33,318 bases of DNA from CASQEL01 sp036655975 (GCA_036655975.1 JAVVPD010000015.1:1-33318), one strand, 5' to 3'. Positions 1 through 8,695 are shown, counted from the first letter of the stretch. Translations and numbers: made by a program. Notes: generated by a model from the letters alone, not told the origin.

Positions 1-43
1 GGGGGCATGATTGCGGGGAATGGGGCCGCACTCTAAAGGGGGT

Positions 44-102
44 GCAGGGGCCTGCGGCCCCTGCCGGAGGGGGGAAGGGGGGGAGGCTTCGCGCCTCCCC
101 CC
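44..102 (-). terminator. Two GC-rich hairpins just after flxA
   Basis: Two perfect stem-loops follow the flxA stop codon on the minus strand. The first pairs 78-87 with 93-102 (10 bp, 5-nt loop) and starts 8 nt after the stop. The second pairs 44-52 with 56-64 (9 bp, 3-nt loop). Neither is followed by a U-run on the minus strand, so they may act as a Rho-assisted terminator or as a 3' end stabiliser. On the plus strand the first stem is followed by TTTATATTTA, so it could also stop transcription entering from the left edge. The stems are seen directly; the role is inferred. Confidence 0.55.
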
Positions 103-109
103 TTTATAT

Positions 110-1369
110 TTACAATTCGTCCGGCAAGTTTTTCAAGTCTGCCCAGCTAAACACAGGGCCGTCAACACAAATATATTTACCGCCAAGATTGCAGCGCCCA
201 CACAGGCCCACCCCGCATTTCATGCGGCGTTCAAGGGTGGTGATGATGGATTCATCTGGGAAATCAAGCTTTTTCAGGGCTTGCACGGTAAACTTAATCA
301 TAACGGGCGGCCCGCAGAGCACGGCAATAGTGTTAGCGGGGGTGACGCCCATTTCAAGAAGCACATTGGGGATAAGGCCCACCTTGTGGGGCCAACCGTC
401 AAAGGGAGCATCAATAGTCAAAGTGCAGTCTAAATCGGGACGGCGCAACCAGTCTTCTGTTTCATAGCTGTAGGCCATATCACGGGGACTGCGCGCGCCA
501 TAGAGCAGACTAATTTTGCCATAATCTTTAGCATTTTCTAATAAATGTAGCATAATGGTACGGATAGGTGCCATGCCAATGCCACCGCCCACAAACACGA
601 TATTTTTGCCCTTCCAATCCTGATAGGGGAAGGAATTGCCCAAGGGCGCGCGCACACCAACTTTATCTCCGGGAGACAGCGTGTGCAGGGCGGCGGTCAC
701 TTCCCCAGCGCGCATAATCGAGAATTGTAGATAGTCCTTTTGCGAGGGCGGGGAATTGATCACAAAGGTCGCCTCACCCACGCCAAAAAGGGACAATTGC
801 CCCACCTGACCCGGTTGATAGCGGAAAGCGGCCATGCGCGTGGGATTATCCAACACCACGCGGAGCGTTTTAATATTAGAAGTTTCAGTAATGACATCCA
901 CCACAGTTGCCACATCCGGCAAATAGGGATTGCCCACAGGCTGAATTTCACGGCTCTGACTGCGGACAGTGGGCTTGGCGGGTGCTTGTTTCCCGCTCAC
1001 CGCCACCGTGCCACTGCTTTTCACCGCAGGAGGCGTAGCTTTCTTTACCGCCATGGTTCCGGCCTCTTTTTTTGCCACAATGCCTGTTTCCTTTTTTGCC
1101 ACCGCGTCTGAGGGACGGGGCGAAAGAGCACCGGTCTTTGGGGCGGTGGTCAACGCAGCAGGGGCAGCAGGGGCCGCAGGGGCCGCAGGGGCAACGGGCG
1201 CAGCGGGGGCCGATTGCATGGCAATATCCAACACGCCTTGCAGGGCCTCGTCCATTTTTTGTGCAGAGGCTTTAGCGGCACTTGCCTTCGCGCCTTGTGC
1301 GGGTTTCGCCGCTTTGGTCGGAGCACTTTTTGCTTTTTTAGCCGGTTGTTTGGTCGTTTTCGTTGTCAT
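110..1369 (-). CDS. flxA: FlxA-like NAD(P)H/FAD oxidoreductase subunit with long Ala/Lys/Pro N-terminal extension
   Basis: This is a 419-residue protein with an AsrB/HydG/ferredoxin-NADP reductase-type core. The core starts near residue 141 (PVGNPYLPD), carries a flavin-binding beta barrel (YQPGQVGQLS) and the NAD-binding loop GGGIGMAPIRT, and ends in a cysteine cluster (CGVGLCGRC...C) typical of the [2Fe-2S] DHODB-type domain. It is the last gene of the hdr-flx operon and is expected to oxidise or reduce NAD(H) and pass electrons to FlxB, FlxC/D and HdrA. I chose the ATG at 1369, preceded by AGGGGGG, rather than an upstream in-frame start that would overlap flxB by 76 nt. The first 140 residues are odd: low-complexity, Lys/Ala/Pro-rich and histone-H1-like, with repeated AAP triplets. 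The core assignment is firm; the Flx name rests on operon context. Confidence 0.85.
   Translation of the reverse strand: MTTKTTKQPAKKAKSAPTKAAKPAQGAKASAAKASAQKMDEALQGVLDIAMQSAPAAPVAPAAPAAPAAPAALTTAPKTGALSPRPSDAVAKKETGIVAKKEAGTMAVKKATPPAVKSSGTVAVSGKQAPAKPTVRSQSREIQPVGNPYLPDVATVVDVITETSNIKTLRVVLDNPTRMAAFRYQPGQVGQLSLFGVGEATFVINSPPSQKDYLQFSIMRAGEVTAALHTLSPGDKVGVRAPLGNSFPYQDWKGKNIVFVGGGIGMAPIRTIMLHLLENAKDYGKISLLYGARSPRDMAYSYETEDWLRRPDLDCTLTIDAPFDGWPHKVGLIPNVLLEMGVTPANTIAVLCGPPVMIKFTVQALKKLDFPDESIITTLERRMKCGVGLCGRCNLGGKYICVDGPVFSWADLKNLPDEL
1157..1215 (-). repeat. GC-rich short tandem repeat encoding Ala-Ala-Pro units in flxA
   Basis: A run of imperfect 9-nt units (GCAGGGGCC on the plus strand) encodes the AAP repeats of the FlxA N-terminal extension. 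Such short repeats can expand or contract by slippage in steps of three residues without breaking the frame. This is visible directly; length variation between strains is only a prediction. Confidence 0.6.
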
Positions 1370-1377
1370 ACGCCCCC

Positions 1378-2451
1378 CTACTTCTGTTCTTCCGCAATGG
1401 CGGCTTGCACAATGGCACGGATATCCAAATGCACGGGGCAATGGCTGATACAACGACCACAGCCGTTACAGGAAAAAGCCCCTTGCCAGATACCCGGATA
1501 ATAGCTGAACTTATGCATGATCCTGTTCCGCATACGCATGGCCTTGGTCAGACGCGGATTGTGCCCGCTGGCTTCACGGGTGAACAGCGAAGACATGCAG
1601 GTGTCCCACGAACGCAGGCGCTTGCCCGATTGTTCGCCCATGCCGTCGCCTTCATCGGTGATGGTAAAGCAATAGCAGGTGGGACACAGATAGGTACACG
1701 CCCCGCAGGACAGACAATGCGCGGTCTGCTTGTACCAAAAATCCATATCGTCAAAGCGGGCTGCCAAAGCGTCTTTGGCGGCGCTGAGGTCAGGGGCTGC
1801 CGCAGTTGCAGCTTTAACCGCCGCGCGGGCGGCTGCCGCAGCTTCTGCCTTGGGCGCGTCTTCCTGCAAAGACGACGAGGCCAACAAGGCCGCGCCTTTG
1901 TCGGTGCAGGAGGTCAACACCCAGCCGCCGTCAAGGGCTGTCATCATAATGTCAGACCCGGCTTCGTCGGTAGGGCCGGAACCGACCCAATGGCAGAAGC
2001 ACGTATTACACAGGCCGCTGCACGTTTGGGTGATAACCGTCAGGCTGTCACGGCGCTTGGCGTAATAGGGATCGGCAAAAGGCCCGTGCAGATAAGGATT
2101 ATCCAGCACCACAAAACCACGCGCGTCACAGGGGCGACCGCCCAGCAGCACGGTGGGCACACTTTCGGGGCTATCGTCTAAGCTGAGGGTCACATGGTCG
2201 AGATTTTCAGGATCTTTCGCACGTTTATAGGTCATAAGCGTTTCACAAGGGGGCAGCACGGCCCGCTTGGGTGAGCTGGTAGCCCTTTCAAGCACACAGT
2301 CCACGCCCTCGGCATAGGGGGCAAAAACCACGGCGCGGCCTTGACGCACGGGCACGAGCACCCGAGCCGCCGCAGAGGTCTGTTGCGCCGCCGCGCATTC
2401 GGTCAAAAAGCGGGACAGATCGCCCGTGGGAAGAAAGCGGGAAGTTCTCAT
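1378..2451 (-). CDS. flxB: FlxB-like iron-sulfur subunit (AsrA/hydrogenase-beta type, two 4Fe-4S clusters)
   Basis: This 357-residue protein resembles the AsrA / [NiFe]-hydrogenase accessory family. The N-terminal half (residues 40-180) has the fold-defining segments RPCDARGF and a cysteine group around residues 144-153 (CSGLCNTCFC). The C-terminal half carries two ferredoxin motifs, C246-x2-C249-x2-C252-x3-C256 and C328-x2-C331-x2-C334-x3-C338. An alanine-rich linker (residues 200-230) joins the halves. It should relay electrons between the FlxA flavoprotein and the rest of the complex. The start ATG overlaps the stop of the upstream fusion gene by 4 nt, which implies translational coupling. 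It ends 8 nt before flxA. Family assignment is confident; the precise electron route is not shown by sequence. Confidence 0.85.
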   Translation of the reverse strand: MRTSRFLPTGDLSRFLTECAAAQQTSAAARVLVPVRQGRAVVFAPYAEGVDCVLERATSSPKRAVLPPCETLMTYKRAKDPENLDHVTLSLDDSPESVPTVLLGGRPCDARGFVVLDNPYLHGPFADPYYAKRRDSLTVITQTCSGLCNTCFCHWVGSGPTDEAGSDIMMTALDGGWVLTSCTDKGAALLASSSLQEDAPKAEAAAAARAAVKAATAAAPDLSAAKDALAARFDDMDFWYKQTAHCLSCGACTYLCPTCYCFTITDEGDGMGEQSGKRLRSWDTCMSSLFTREASGHNPRLTKAMRMRNRIMHKFSYYPGIWQGAFSCNGCGRCISHCPVHLDIRAIVQAAIAEEQK

Positions 2452-3899
2452 TTCCAGTCCCTCTCATGAATATTCTTTTCAACCACTTCATAGCCCAACA
2501 AAGGCGGGGTGGCCCCGGCTTGCATCCCGGCCTTATAGCCGTCAAAGAGCATGCTCACAACGCGCCCCAAATGCTGACGCAAAGCCAAAATGGGAATACC
2601 CACAGGGCAAGCCCGCTGGCATTCGCCACAGCCGGTGCAGCGCCCTGCCAAGTGCATGGCGTGGATGGTTTGAAAAAAGAGTTTTTCGGTCACAGAATCG
2701 TCTTGGGTTAGCCAATGGGGATCGCGGCTTTCCGCCACACAAAAATCGCGGCATACACACATGGGGCAGGCGTTACGGCAGGCATAACAGCGTATGCAGC
2801 GTTCCATATGCCCGCGCCAAAAAGCCATGCGTTCGGGCAAAGAAAGCCCTTCCAGCAAGGCCAGTTCCGCCGGCAGGGCGGCGGGGGTCGTGCTCACCGG
2901 AGGGGGCGTACCCAAACGCACGTCGGCCAAGGGGGCGGCAGGGGTAGCGCAAACCTTACATTTACTTTGGGTATATTCCTGCATATTGAAGGCATGGGCT
3001 ACACCATCGGCGGTAATGGTCACGGTGGTGGCGTCATAGTTTACGCTGTCAATGTGGGCATAGTCGCCCAAAGCTTCATCCACACGGGCCATGTCCAGCG
3101 TGCCTTCACAGGGCAGGGAAAACACGGTGACATCTTCACGCACCAGCAAGTTTTCTTGCAAGAGTTCTACCACTGAGCGTCCGTCACAGCCCTTCACCAC
3201 CACACCCACTTTTTTGCCCTTGTATGAAGGCAAATAGTTGGCAAGGTTATGCACGTTCAGCGGGCCCCACGTCAGGGCGTCCACATCTTCTGGACTGTGC
3301 ATAAAATGCGGGGTGGCGTGGGCAGCGTCAAAGCCTTGCTTCCAGCCGATCACGCAGTCCAGTTCGGGCAATTTAGCCTTGATCTGGGCTTTAAGTTCGT
3401 CCAGCTGGGCGCTCTGCCCCGTGCCAAAGGGACGCAGCCCTTCAAGCACATTGTCGGCCATGCGTAGCAGGCTTCCGGCATCTTCAAACTGCGGCGCGGG
3501 GCCGAGCTTGTGGATGCGGTCGGTAAAGGTGGTCACCACGTCTTTCCAGCGCTGGCCTTCAGAGGCGGATACCCACGTGTATTCAAAACGGTTGCCGTCA
3601 ATGCCAAGAATAGGCAGAAAATGCTTGAGCACCTCCAGACGACGGCGCGCGTAATAGTTCCCACTGCTGTAGTGACAATCACGGGGGTGACACCCCGACA
3701 CCAGTACCCCGTCGGCCCCGTTGAGCAGGGCCTTGACGATGAACAGGGGGTCAATACGCCCAGAACAAGGCACACGAATAATGCGTAAGTCCGTGGGCTG
3801 CCCGGCACGGGCCACACCCGCGGTATCAGCCCCTCCGTAGGAGCACCAATTGCAGAGAAAGCCTACTATTCTCAGTTCTTTGCCTTTCAACGTCGGCAT
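2448..3899 (-). CDS. flxD/flxC: FlxD-FlxC fusion: MvhD-like domain plus F420-hydrogenase-beta/4Fe-4S domain
   Basis: This 483-residue protein holds two modules. Residues 1-135 are an MvhD/FlpD domain with its cysteine signature: C16NWC19, PC45SGRIDP and GC70HPRDC75HY, which bind a [2Fe-2S] centre and hand electrons to HdrA. Residues 160-320 resemble the FrhB/FdhB beta-subunit region (VVVKGCDGRS, SLPCEGTLD). Residues 368-432 hold two 4Fe-4S motifs (CIRCYACRNACPMC and CTGCGECQRACP). In the Flx-Hdr system described from Desulfovibrio vulgaris the four Flx proteins are named FlxA to FlxD, so this one chain appears to supply both FlxD and FlxC. It overlaps the hdrA end by 13 nt and flxB by 4 nt. 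Domain calls are seen in the sequence; assembly as one chain in the complex is inferred. Confidence 0.85.
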   Translation of the reverse strand: MPTLKGKELRIVGFLCNWCSYGGADTAGVARAGQPTDLRIIRVPCSGRIDPLFIVKALLNGADGVLVSGCHPRDCHYSSGNYYARRRLEVLKHFLPILGIDGNRFEYTWVSASEGQRWKDVVTTFTDRIHKLGPAPQFEDAGSLLRMADNVLEGLRPFGTGQSAQLDELKAQIKAKLPELDCVIGWKQGFDAAHATPHFMHSPEDVDALTWGPLNVHNLANYLPSYKGKKVGVVVKGCDGRSVVELLQENLLVREDVTVFSLPCEGTLDMARVDEALGDYAHIDSVNYDATTVTITADGVAHAFNMQEYTQSKCKVCATPAAPLADVRLGTPPPVSTTPAALPAELALLEGLSLPERMAFWRGHMERCIRCYACRNACPMCVCRDFCVAESRDPHWLTQDDSVTEKLFFQTIHAMHLAGRCTGCGECQRACPVGIPILALRQHLGRVVSMLFDGYKAGMQAGATPPLLGYEVVEKNIHERDWK

Positions 3900-5848
3900 A
3901 GCGCGTTGACCTCCGCAAGTATTTGATTATCGGTAGCATGGGATATCTGAATGGCCCCTTGCGGGCACGTTGCCGTGCATATACCGCAGCCCTGACAGAC
4001 AGTTTCAATCACATGGGCCTTGATTTCGCCGCGCACAGCCTGTTCTTCCACCGCGCCAAAGGGGCAGGTACGCATACACTTGCCACAGCCCACGCAACGG
4101 CGGATGTCCACCCGCGCGATCTGCGGATCACTCTGCAAAGTGTCCTTGGCAAAAAGAGACAACACCTTGGCAGCCGCTGCCGAGCCTTGGGCCACGGCGG
4201 CGGGGATGTCCTTAGGCCCTTGGCACACCCCAGCCAAGTACACCCCAGCGGTATTGGTTTCTACGGGTTTGAGTTTGGGGTGGCTTTCCATGAAAAAGCC
4301 GTAATTATCGTAGGAAATACGCAATTTTTCGGCCAATGCCGCTGCGCCCTTGGCCCCTTCAATACCCACAGCCAGCACCACAAGATCCGCAGCCACTTCC
4401 ACTTGCTGCCCCAGCAGGGTATCCACCCCGCGCACAAGGTATTGGCCCTTGCCGTCGGGGACAACCGTGGACACGCGCCCACGGATATATTCCACGCCGT
4501 ATTCTTCCTGCGCGCGGCGGGTGAATTCGTCGTACAATTTTCCTGCAGCGCGGATATCCATATAAAAGACATAGGATTGAGAGTCTGGCACATGATCCTT
4601 CATGAGCACGGCCTGCTTGGCGGTGTACATGCAGCAAAAGCCCGAACAATACGGACGCCCGATGGAGCGGTCACGCGATCCCACGCATTGAATGAACACC
4701 ACTTTTTTAGGCTCTTTGCCGTCTGAGGGGCGCTTAATGTGCCCTTGCGTAGGGCCGGACGCGGACAACAGGCGTTCAAATTGCAAACCGGTGATAACAT
4801 CAGGATAGCGCCCGCCACCGTATTCGCCATAGACTGTCCAATCCATCAGCTCATAGCCGGTGGCCCCGACGATAGCGCCCACTTCCTCAGTGACTATTTC
4901 GTCCTGCATTTCGTAATTAATGGCCCCAGTGGGGCAAATTTTAGCGCACACACCGCACTTACCCTTAATAAACTGGCGGCAATGGGCGGCATTAATAACA
5001 GCCCTTTTGGGAATGGCCTGCGGAAAAGCAATGGTGATAGCTGTCGTCGGGCCCATAAATTCGTTAAAAGCGTCAGGACTTTTTTTGCTGGGGCATTTTT
5101 CCGTGCAGGCCCCGCAGCCCGTACACTTGCTCCAATCCACATAGGTGGTTTTTTTACGGATTTTTACGCTAAAATTGCCCACATAGCCGGAAATATCTTC
5201 AATTTCCGCATGGGCATACAGGGTAATATTCTCGTGCTGGGACACGTCCACCATCTTGGGGCCAAGAATACAGGCCGAACAGTCCACGGTGGGGAAGGTT
5301 TTGTCCAATTTTGCCATTTTCCCGCCGATGGTGGCCTCGCGTTCCACCATAACCACGGGAATGCCGCCATCAGCGCAGTCCAGTGCGGCCTGAATGCCCG
5401 CTACCCCGCCGCCAATGACCAGCACACGCTTATTGACCGCAAAAGACTGGGCCAGCAGCGGGCTGTTGTGACGTAATTTTGCCACTGCCATGGCGACAAG
5501 CTCGGCGGCCTTGTTGGTGTTGGCCTGCATGTCCTTGCCAATCCACGAAACGTGCTCGCGAATATTTGCCATTTCAAACATATAGCGGTTCAGGCCCGCG
5601 CGTTCCACCGTGCGGCGGAAGGTAGGCTCGTGCATACGTGGGGTACACGAGGCCACCACCACGCCGTCCAGCTTGTGTTCTTTAATGGCGGCTTCAATGG
5701 CGGCCTGTCCAGGCTCGGCACAGGCGTACATGATGTCCACCGCGTGAACCACGTCCATATATTGCCGGGCGGTGGCGGCAACTTCGGCACAGTCTACCGT
5801 ACCCGCGATATTACTGCCGCAGTGACAGATAAATACACCTATCCTCAT
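3887..5848 (-). CDS. hdrA: HdrA: FAD and multi-[4Fe-4S] subunit of heterodisulfide reductase-like complex
   Basis: This 653-residue protein is typical of HdrA in length. The N-terminal domain (residues 1-120) has the family start MRIGVFICHCGSNI. The FAD Rossmann motif VIGGGVAGIQAA lies at 144-155. A ferredoxin domain follows, with CTGCGACTEKCP at 242-253 and CGVCAKICP at 298-306. A C-terminal two-cluster ferredoxin occupies 583-653 (CVGCGKCMRTCP, CQGCGICTATCP). HdrA is the flavin-based bifurcation site, taking electrons from the MvhD-like domain and splitting them between ferredoxin and the HdrBC disulfide site. Its ATG overlaps the hdrB stop by 4 nt (ATGA), a sign of coupling. It is cytoplasmic, with no membrane segment. 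No in-frame TGA is present, so the protein does not use selenocysteine. Confidence 0.95.
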   Translation of the reverse strand: MRIGVFICHCGSNIAGTVDCAEVAATARQYMDVVHAVDIMYACAEPGQAAIEAAIKEHKLDGVVVASCTPRMHEPTFRRTVERAGLNRYMFEMANIREHVSWIGKDMQANTNKAAELVAMAVAKLRHNSPLLAQSFAVNKRVLVIGGGVAGIQAALDCADGGIPVVMVEREATIGGKMAKLDKTFPTVDCSACILGPKMVDVSQHENITLYAHAEIEDISGYVGNFSVKIRKKTTYVDWSKCTGCGACTEKCPSKKSPDAFNEFMGPTTAITIAFPQAIPKRAVINAAHCRQFIKGKCGVCAKICPTGAINYEMQDEIVTEEVGAIVGATGYELMDWTVYGEYGGGRYPDVITGLQFERLLSASGPTQGHIKRPSDGKEPKKVVFIQCVGSRDRSIGRPYCSGFCCMYTAKQAVLMKDHVPDSQSYVFYMDIRAAGKLYDEFTRRAQEEYGVEYIRGRVSTVVPDGKGQYLVRGVDTLLGQQVEVAADLVVLAVGIEGAKGAAALAEKLRISYDNYGFFMESHPKLKPVETNTAGVYLAGVCQGPKDIPAAVAQGSAAAAKVLSLFAKDTLQSDPQIARVDIRRCVGCGKCMRTCPFGAVEEQAVRGEIKAHVIETVCQGCGICTATCPQGAIQISHATDNQILAEVNALCRR

Positions 5849-6753
5849 GACTTGACCTCCACGGATGCCGCCGCACTACGCGCCTGCGCCCATTTTTGCA
5901 GCAGGGGTTCAGGGCTGGCACACAGCTTTTCAAAACCAAGCTCTGCCGGAGTATACCCAAAGGCAAGGCCCATGGCTTGCGTAAAATACAGTACCGGCAT
6001 GGCAAAATGGGCATCCAAAGCCCTGGCAGCCTGCTTCTGGCGCAAGTCAAGGTTCATCTGGCACAAGGGGCAGGCCACAATAAGGGCATCGGCCCCCATG
6101 TCCTGCGCCATTTGCAAAATACGTCCCGAAAGTTTCGCCGTCATGGGGCGGTCGGGAATGCCAAATGAAGCCCCGCAACAATCCGTTTTGAGCGGAAAGT
6201 CCAGCACCGTGGCCCCGCAAGCTTCCAAGATGGATTCCATCATGGTGGGATTTTCCGGGTCGCCAAAATTCATGATCTCAGCGGGGCGACTCATCAGACA
6301 GCCGTAATACGGCGCCAATTTTAGACCCGTGAGCTTCATGCCGGAACGGCGCGCAATGCCATCGGCCCCGTACTGTTCCCACAACACCTGCATCAGCGAT
6401 GTGGCTTCGGGATAGGTGCTCACGCTCGGCTCGTCCAGCAATTCGTCCACAGATTGGCGAAAAGCCGGCTCTTCCATGCGGTGAGCCGCATGGCGCAGAT
6501 TGGACAAACAGGAGGGGCAGGTGGTGAGCAATTTTCCCGCGCCCGCCTTAGCGGCAAGGTCGAGATTACGCACACACAAGGCGGCGGACAATTGAGTGTC
6601 CATGGCGTGGGCAGGGGTAGAGCCGCAACAGTTCCAGCCCGCCACTTCTTCCAATTGCAGCCCCAGAGCACGGCACACGGCTTGGGTAGATTTTTCGTAA
6701 TCCGCAGAGGTTCCCGTGGAGGAACAACCGGGATAATAGGCATATGATATCAT
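5845..6753 (-). CDS. hdrB: HdrB: CCG-domain disulfide-reducing subunit
   Basis: This 302-residue protein has two CCG domains, each of which supplies cysteines for the non-cubane [4Fe-4S] clusters that reduce disulfides in HdrB. The first begins YYPGCSSTGTS with WNCCGSTPAH and TCPSCLSNL. The second has YYGCLMSRP, TDCCGASFG and ACPLCQMNL. The start ATG at 6753 sits 5 nt after GAGG. It follows hdrC by 56 nt and overlaps hdrA by 4 nt. In methanogens the substrate is CoM-S-S-CoB. Sulfate reducers lack that pair, so the physiological disulfide here is unknown; DsrC trisulfide is a commonly suggested candidate. Confidence 0.95.
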   Translation of the reverse strand: MISYAYYPGCSSTGTSADYEKSTQAVCRALGLQLEEVAGWNCCGSTPAHAMDTQLSAALCVRNLDLAAKAGAGKLLTTCPSCLSNLRHAAHRMEEPAFRQSVDELLDEPSVSTYPEATSLMQVLWEQYGADGIARRSGMKLTGLKLAPYYGCLMSRPAEIMNFGDPENPTMMESILEACGATVLDFPLKTDCCGASFGIPDRPMTAKLSGRILQMAQDMGADALIVACPLCQMNLDLRQKQAARALDAHFAMPVLYFTQAMGLAFGYTPAELGFEKLCASPEPLLQKWAQARSAAASVEVKS

Positions 6754-6809
6754 ATATTCCTCATGGTGTTACTGGGCACAAAATACGGAGAAACACAAGC
6801 GGCGTGACC

Positions 6810-7385
6810 TTAGGCCTGCTTGGCTACGCGTTTTTTATAACGCTCCATAATGCGGCCCACGGCTTCAACAGCCCCGGGTTCGTGAATGCCATGGGGCAGG
6901 ATGCCCAGCTTGCGTTTGAGTAAAGCTTGCGGCGCTAAGTCCACATCCGTGAACACTCGGCCCGAACGCATCATGTACAGCACCATCACCCCCAGCTCGT
7001 AGGTACGCCCACACAGGCGAACCGTGTCTAGGAAAGACTGCCAAAATTTGTTCACTTTGGGGACAGTCACATAGCCTTCGCGGCGGGCCATGTGCCGCAA
7101 CACTTCCATCACCGCCGCTACATCAATATCATTGGGGCAACGCTGCGAACACGTAGAGCACGAAAGGCACATCCACAGTGATTTGGATGACAGCACCTTT
7201 TCTTTTAATCCCAATTGCAAAGCCCGCATAATTTGGTGGGCCTGCAAGTCATAGGCAAAGCCCGCAAGGCACCCTGCCGTACAATTTCCGCACTGATAAC
7301 AGGCTTTAAGGTTCTGCCCGCTGCGCTCAGCCACTTCGTCGATAAAAGCATTTTGCCGTGCCCGGCTAAGTTCCAAGGCTTCCAT
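6810..7385 (-). CDS. hdrC: HdrC: two-cluster ferredoxin-like subunit
   Basis: This 191-residue protein has two [4Fe-4S] motifs, C29-x2-C32-x2-C35-x3-C39 (CYQCGNCTAGC) and C73-x2-C76-x2-C79-x3-CP (CLSCSTCSQRCP), followed by a helical C-terminal half. HdrC carries electrons between HdrA and HdrB. It is the first gene of the operon. The ATG at 7385 has only a weak ribosome site (GTGAG about 6 nt upstream). No near-consensus sigma-70 promoter was found in the 140 bp upstream, although an AT-rich patch (TATAAA within 7425-7440) could be part of one. Confidence 0.92.
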   Translation of the reverse strand: MEALELSRARQNAFIDEVAERSGQNLKACYQCGNCTAGCLAGFAYDLQAHQIMRALQLGLKEKVLSSKSLWMCLSCSTCSQRCPNDIDVAAVMEVLRHMARREGYVTVPKVNKFWQSFLDTVRLCGRTYELGVMVLYMMRSGRVFTDVDLAPQALLKRKLGILPHGIHEPGAVEAVGRIMERYKKRVAKQA

Positions 7386-7526
7386 GGTAGCTCACTGGGT
7401 TAGAGACGTAAAAAAATATACTTTATATTCCTGAGTGTAACGTAATGAATACTGAAAGCACTAGCACACGTTCTACCGTGCGTCCAGTCTGAATGCCCCC
7501 AAACCCCGCGCGCCGAGGCAAAACTT

Positions 7527-8612
7527 TTAAAAAGAAAAGCAGCAGTGTTCGGCATTAGCAGTGTCGTCCCAGTGGATAAGCTCACTACCAACGCCCAAGG
7601 CCGCCCAACGCGGACGCAAGGCCTGCCTGTGCCCCCAAAAAAAGCCCTGACAACTCCGGGGCACACTAACACCACGCACCCGCCGCCCCTGTAAGGCCCT
7701 TTCCGCCGCCCGCACCAGCGCAAGCCCCTGTACCATGGAACCCAGCGCGGGATGCTGCGGCCCGTCCAAAATTTGCGGCAACAAACTTTTTTCTGGCGCT
7801 AAACCCATACGGATTACGGGGACAGATTTTTCCAGAGCCAGCGCGTAGCCCTGCGCCAAAAAGTCTATGGTTGTCTCCAATTCCCACGGGCTATAGGTTC
7901 CCATCTGCCACATTTCAGCTAATTTTGTGCCAGAAATCACAAGACAGGGATAGAAACGCAAAAAATCCGCGCCACTTGCCAAGGCTGTAGTAACATCATT
8001 CATAAAAATATGTGGTTGAACGCCGGGCATGCCCGGCAACAATTGTACCCCCACCTGCAAACCCGCTTCACGCACCCACTGGCACGCCCGGCGCGCGCAC
8101 AGTCCGTCATAGCCCCTATGCGCCTGCTCCAAGGCCCCCGTATCAAAACTCTGCACCCCCAATTCCACGGTGGTAAAAGCGCCCGCACGCAAGGTTTGGA
8201 GCAGTGCAGGGTTTACCGCATCCGGGCGGGTAGAACAACGCGCCGCCACCACCGCCCCCTTGCGGCGATACTCCCCCACCACATCAATACATTCTTGCAC
8301 GACCTCTGTCGGCATGCAGGTAAAGGTGCCGCCAAAAAAACCCAATTCCACGGGCGGAGCCTGCCGAGCTATGCGCTCGTCCAATTGCTGGCGGAGCCGC
8401 TGTAAAAGAACTGCGGCAGGCACGTCCGCAATGCCCGTCTGGGCATGTTGGGCACAAAAAATACATTTTTGTGTGCAGCCTAAAAAAGGCAAAAAAATCG
8501 GCACAATTGTACGGGGATACTGTATTTTACTCCGTACTGGAACCTGTGTGCACATACGATGCCCTTGTTCGGAATTATGATCCGCGCTTAATCGCCGTTT
8601 TACCACTGTCAT
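7527..8612 (-). CDS. Radical SAM protein, Elp3/coproporphyrinogen-oxidase-like superfamily, function unknown
   Basis: This 361-residue protein has the radical SAM cysteine motif GCTQKCIFC near residue 45, followed by a GFFGGTF segment and an ELGVQSFD segment typical of Elp3-like radical SAM barrels. It has no recognisable acetyltransferase domain, so it is not full Elp3. Some relatives act on tRNA or on heme precursors, but nothing here decides between them. I chose the ATG at 8612 because a G-rich ribosome site (GGGGGGGGAC) precedes it; a TTG 15 nt further upstream would lie inside that site. The gene has its own promoter at 8667-8695, so it is probably not part of the hdr operon, whose first gene lies 142 bp downstream. 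Confidence 0.85.
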   Translation of the reverse strand: MTVVKRRLSADHNSEQGHRMCTQVPVRSKIQYPRTIVPIFLPFLGCTQKCIFCAQHAQTGIADVPAAVLLQRLRQQLDERIARQAPPVELGFFGGTFTCMPTEVVQECIDVVGEYRRKGAVVAARCSTRPDAVNPALLQTLRAGAFTTVELGVQSFDTGALEQAHRGYDGLCARRACQWVREAGLQVGVQLLPGMPGVQPHIFMNDVTTALASGADFLRFYPCLVISGTKLAEMWQMGTYSPWELETTIDFLAQGYALALEKSVPVIRMGLAPEKSLLPQILDGPQHPALGSMVQGLALVRAAERALQGRRVRGVSVPRSCQGFFWGHRQALRPRWAALGVGSELIHWDDTANAEHCCFSF

Positions 8613-8666
8613 TACGTCCCCCCCCAAAGCCCGTAAATATCATATGCTACAATTTTAAATTATTTA

Positions 8667-8695
8667 TTTATACCTATATATCAACATAATAACAA
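8667..8695 (-). promoter_or_regulatory. Sigma-70 promoter for the radical SAM gene
   Basis: On the minus strand TTGTTA (8690-8695) is followed after exactly 17 nt by TATAAA (8667-8672). Transcription would start near 8660, about 48 nt before the ATG. The surrounding 60 bp are strongly AT-rich. The hexamers are seen; activity is inferred. Confidence 0.55.

Noticed and set aside
1157..1215. Short repeated units as a CRISPR array
   Set aside because: Units are 9 nt, directly adjacent without spacers, and encode in-frame AAP repeats in flxA.
1370..1453. Longer start for flxA giving 447 residues
   Set aside because: It would overlap flxB by 76 nt, adds residues unlike the family, and the ATG at 1369 has a strong ribosome site.
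4739..5476. Long open frames opposite hdrA and other GC-rich genes
   Set aside because: They are antisense shadows of well-supported genes, with proline/histidine/glycine-rich products and no ribosome sites.
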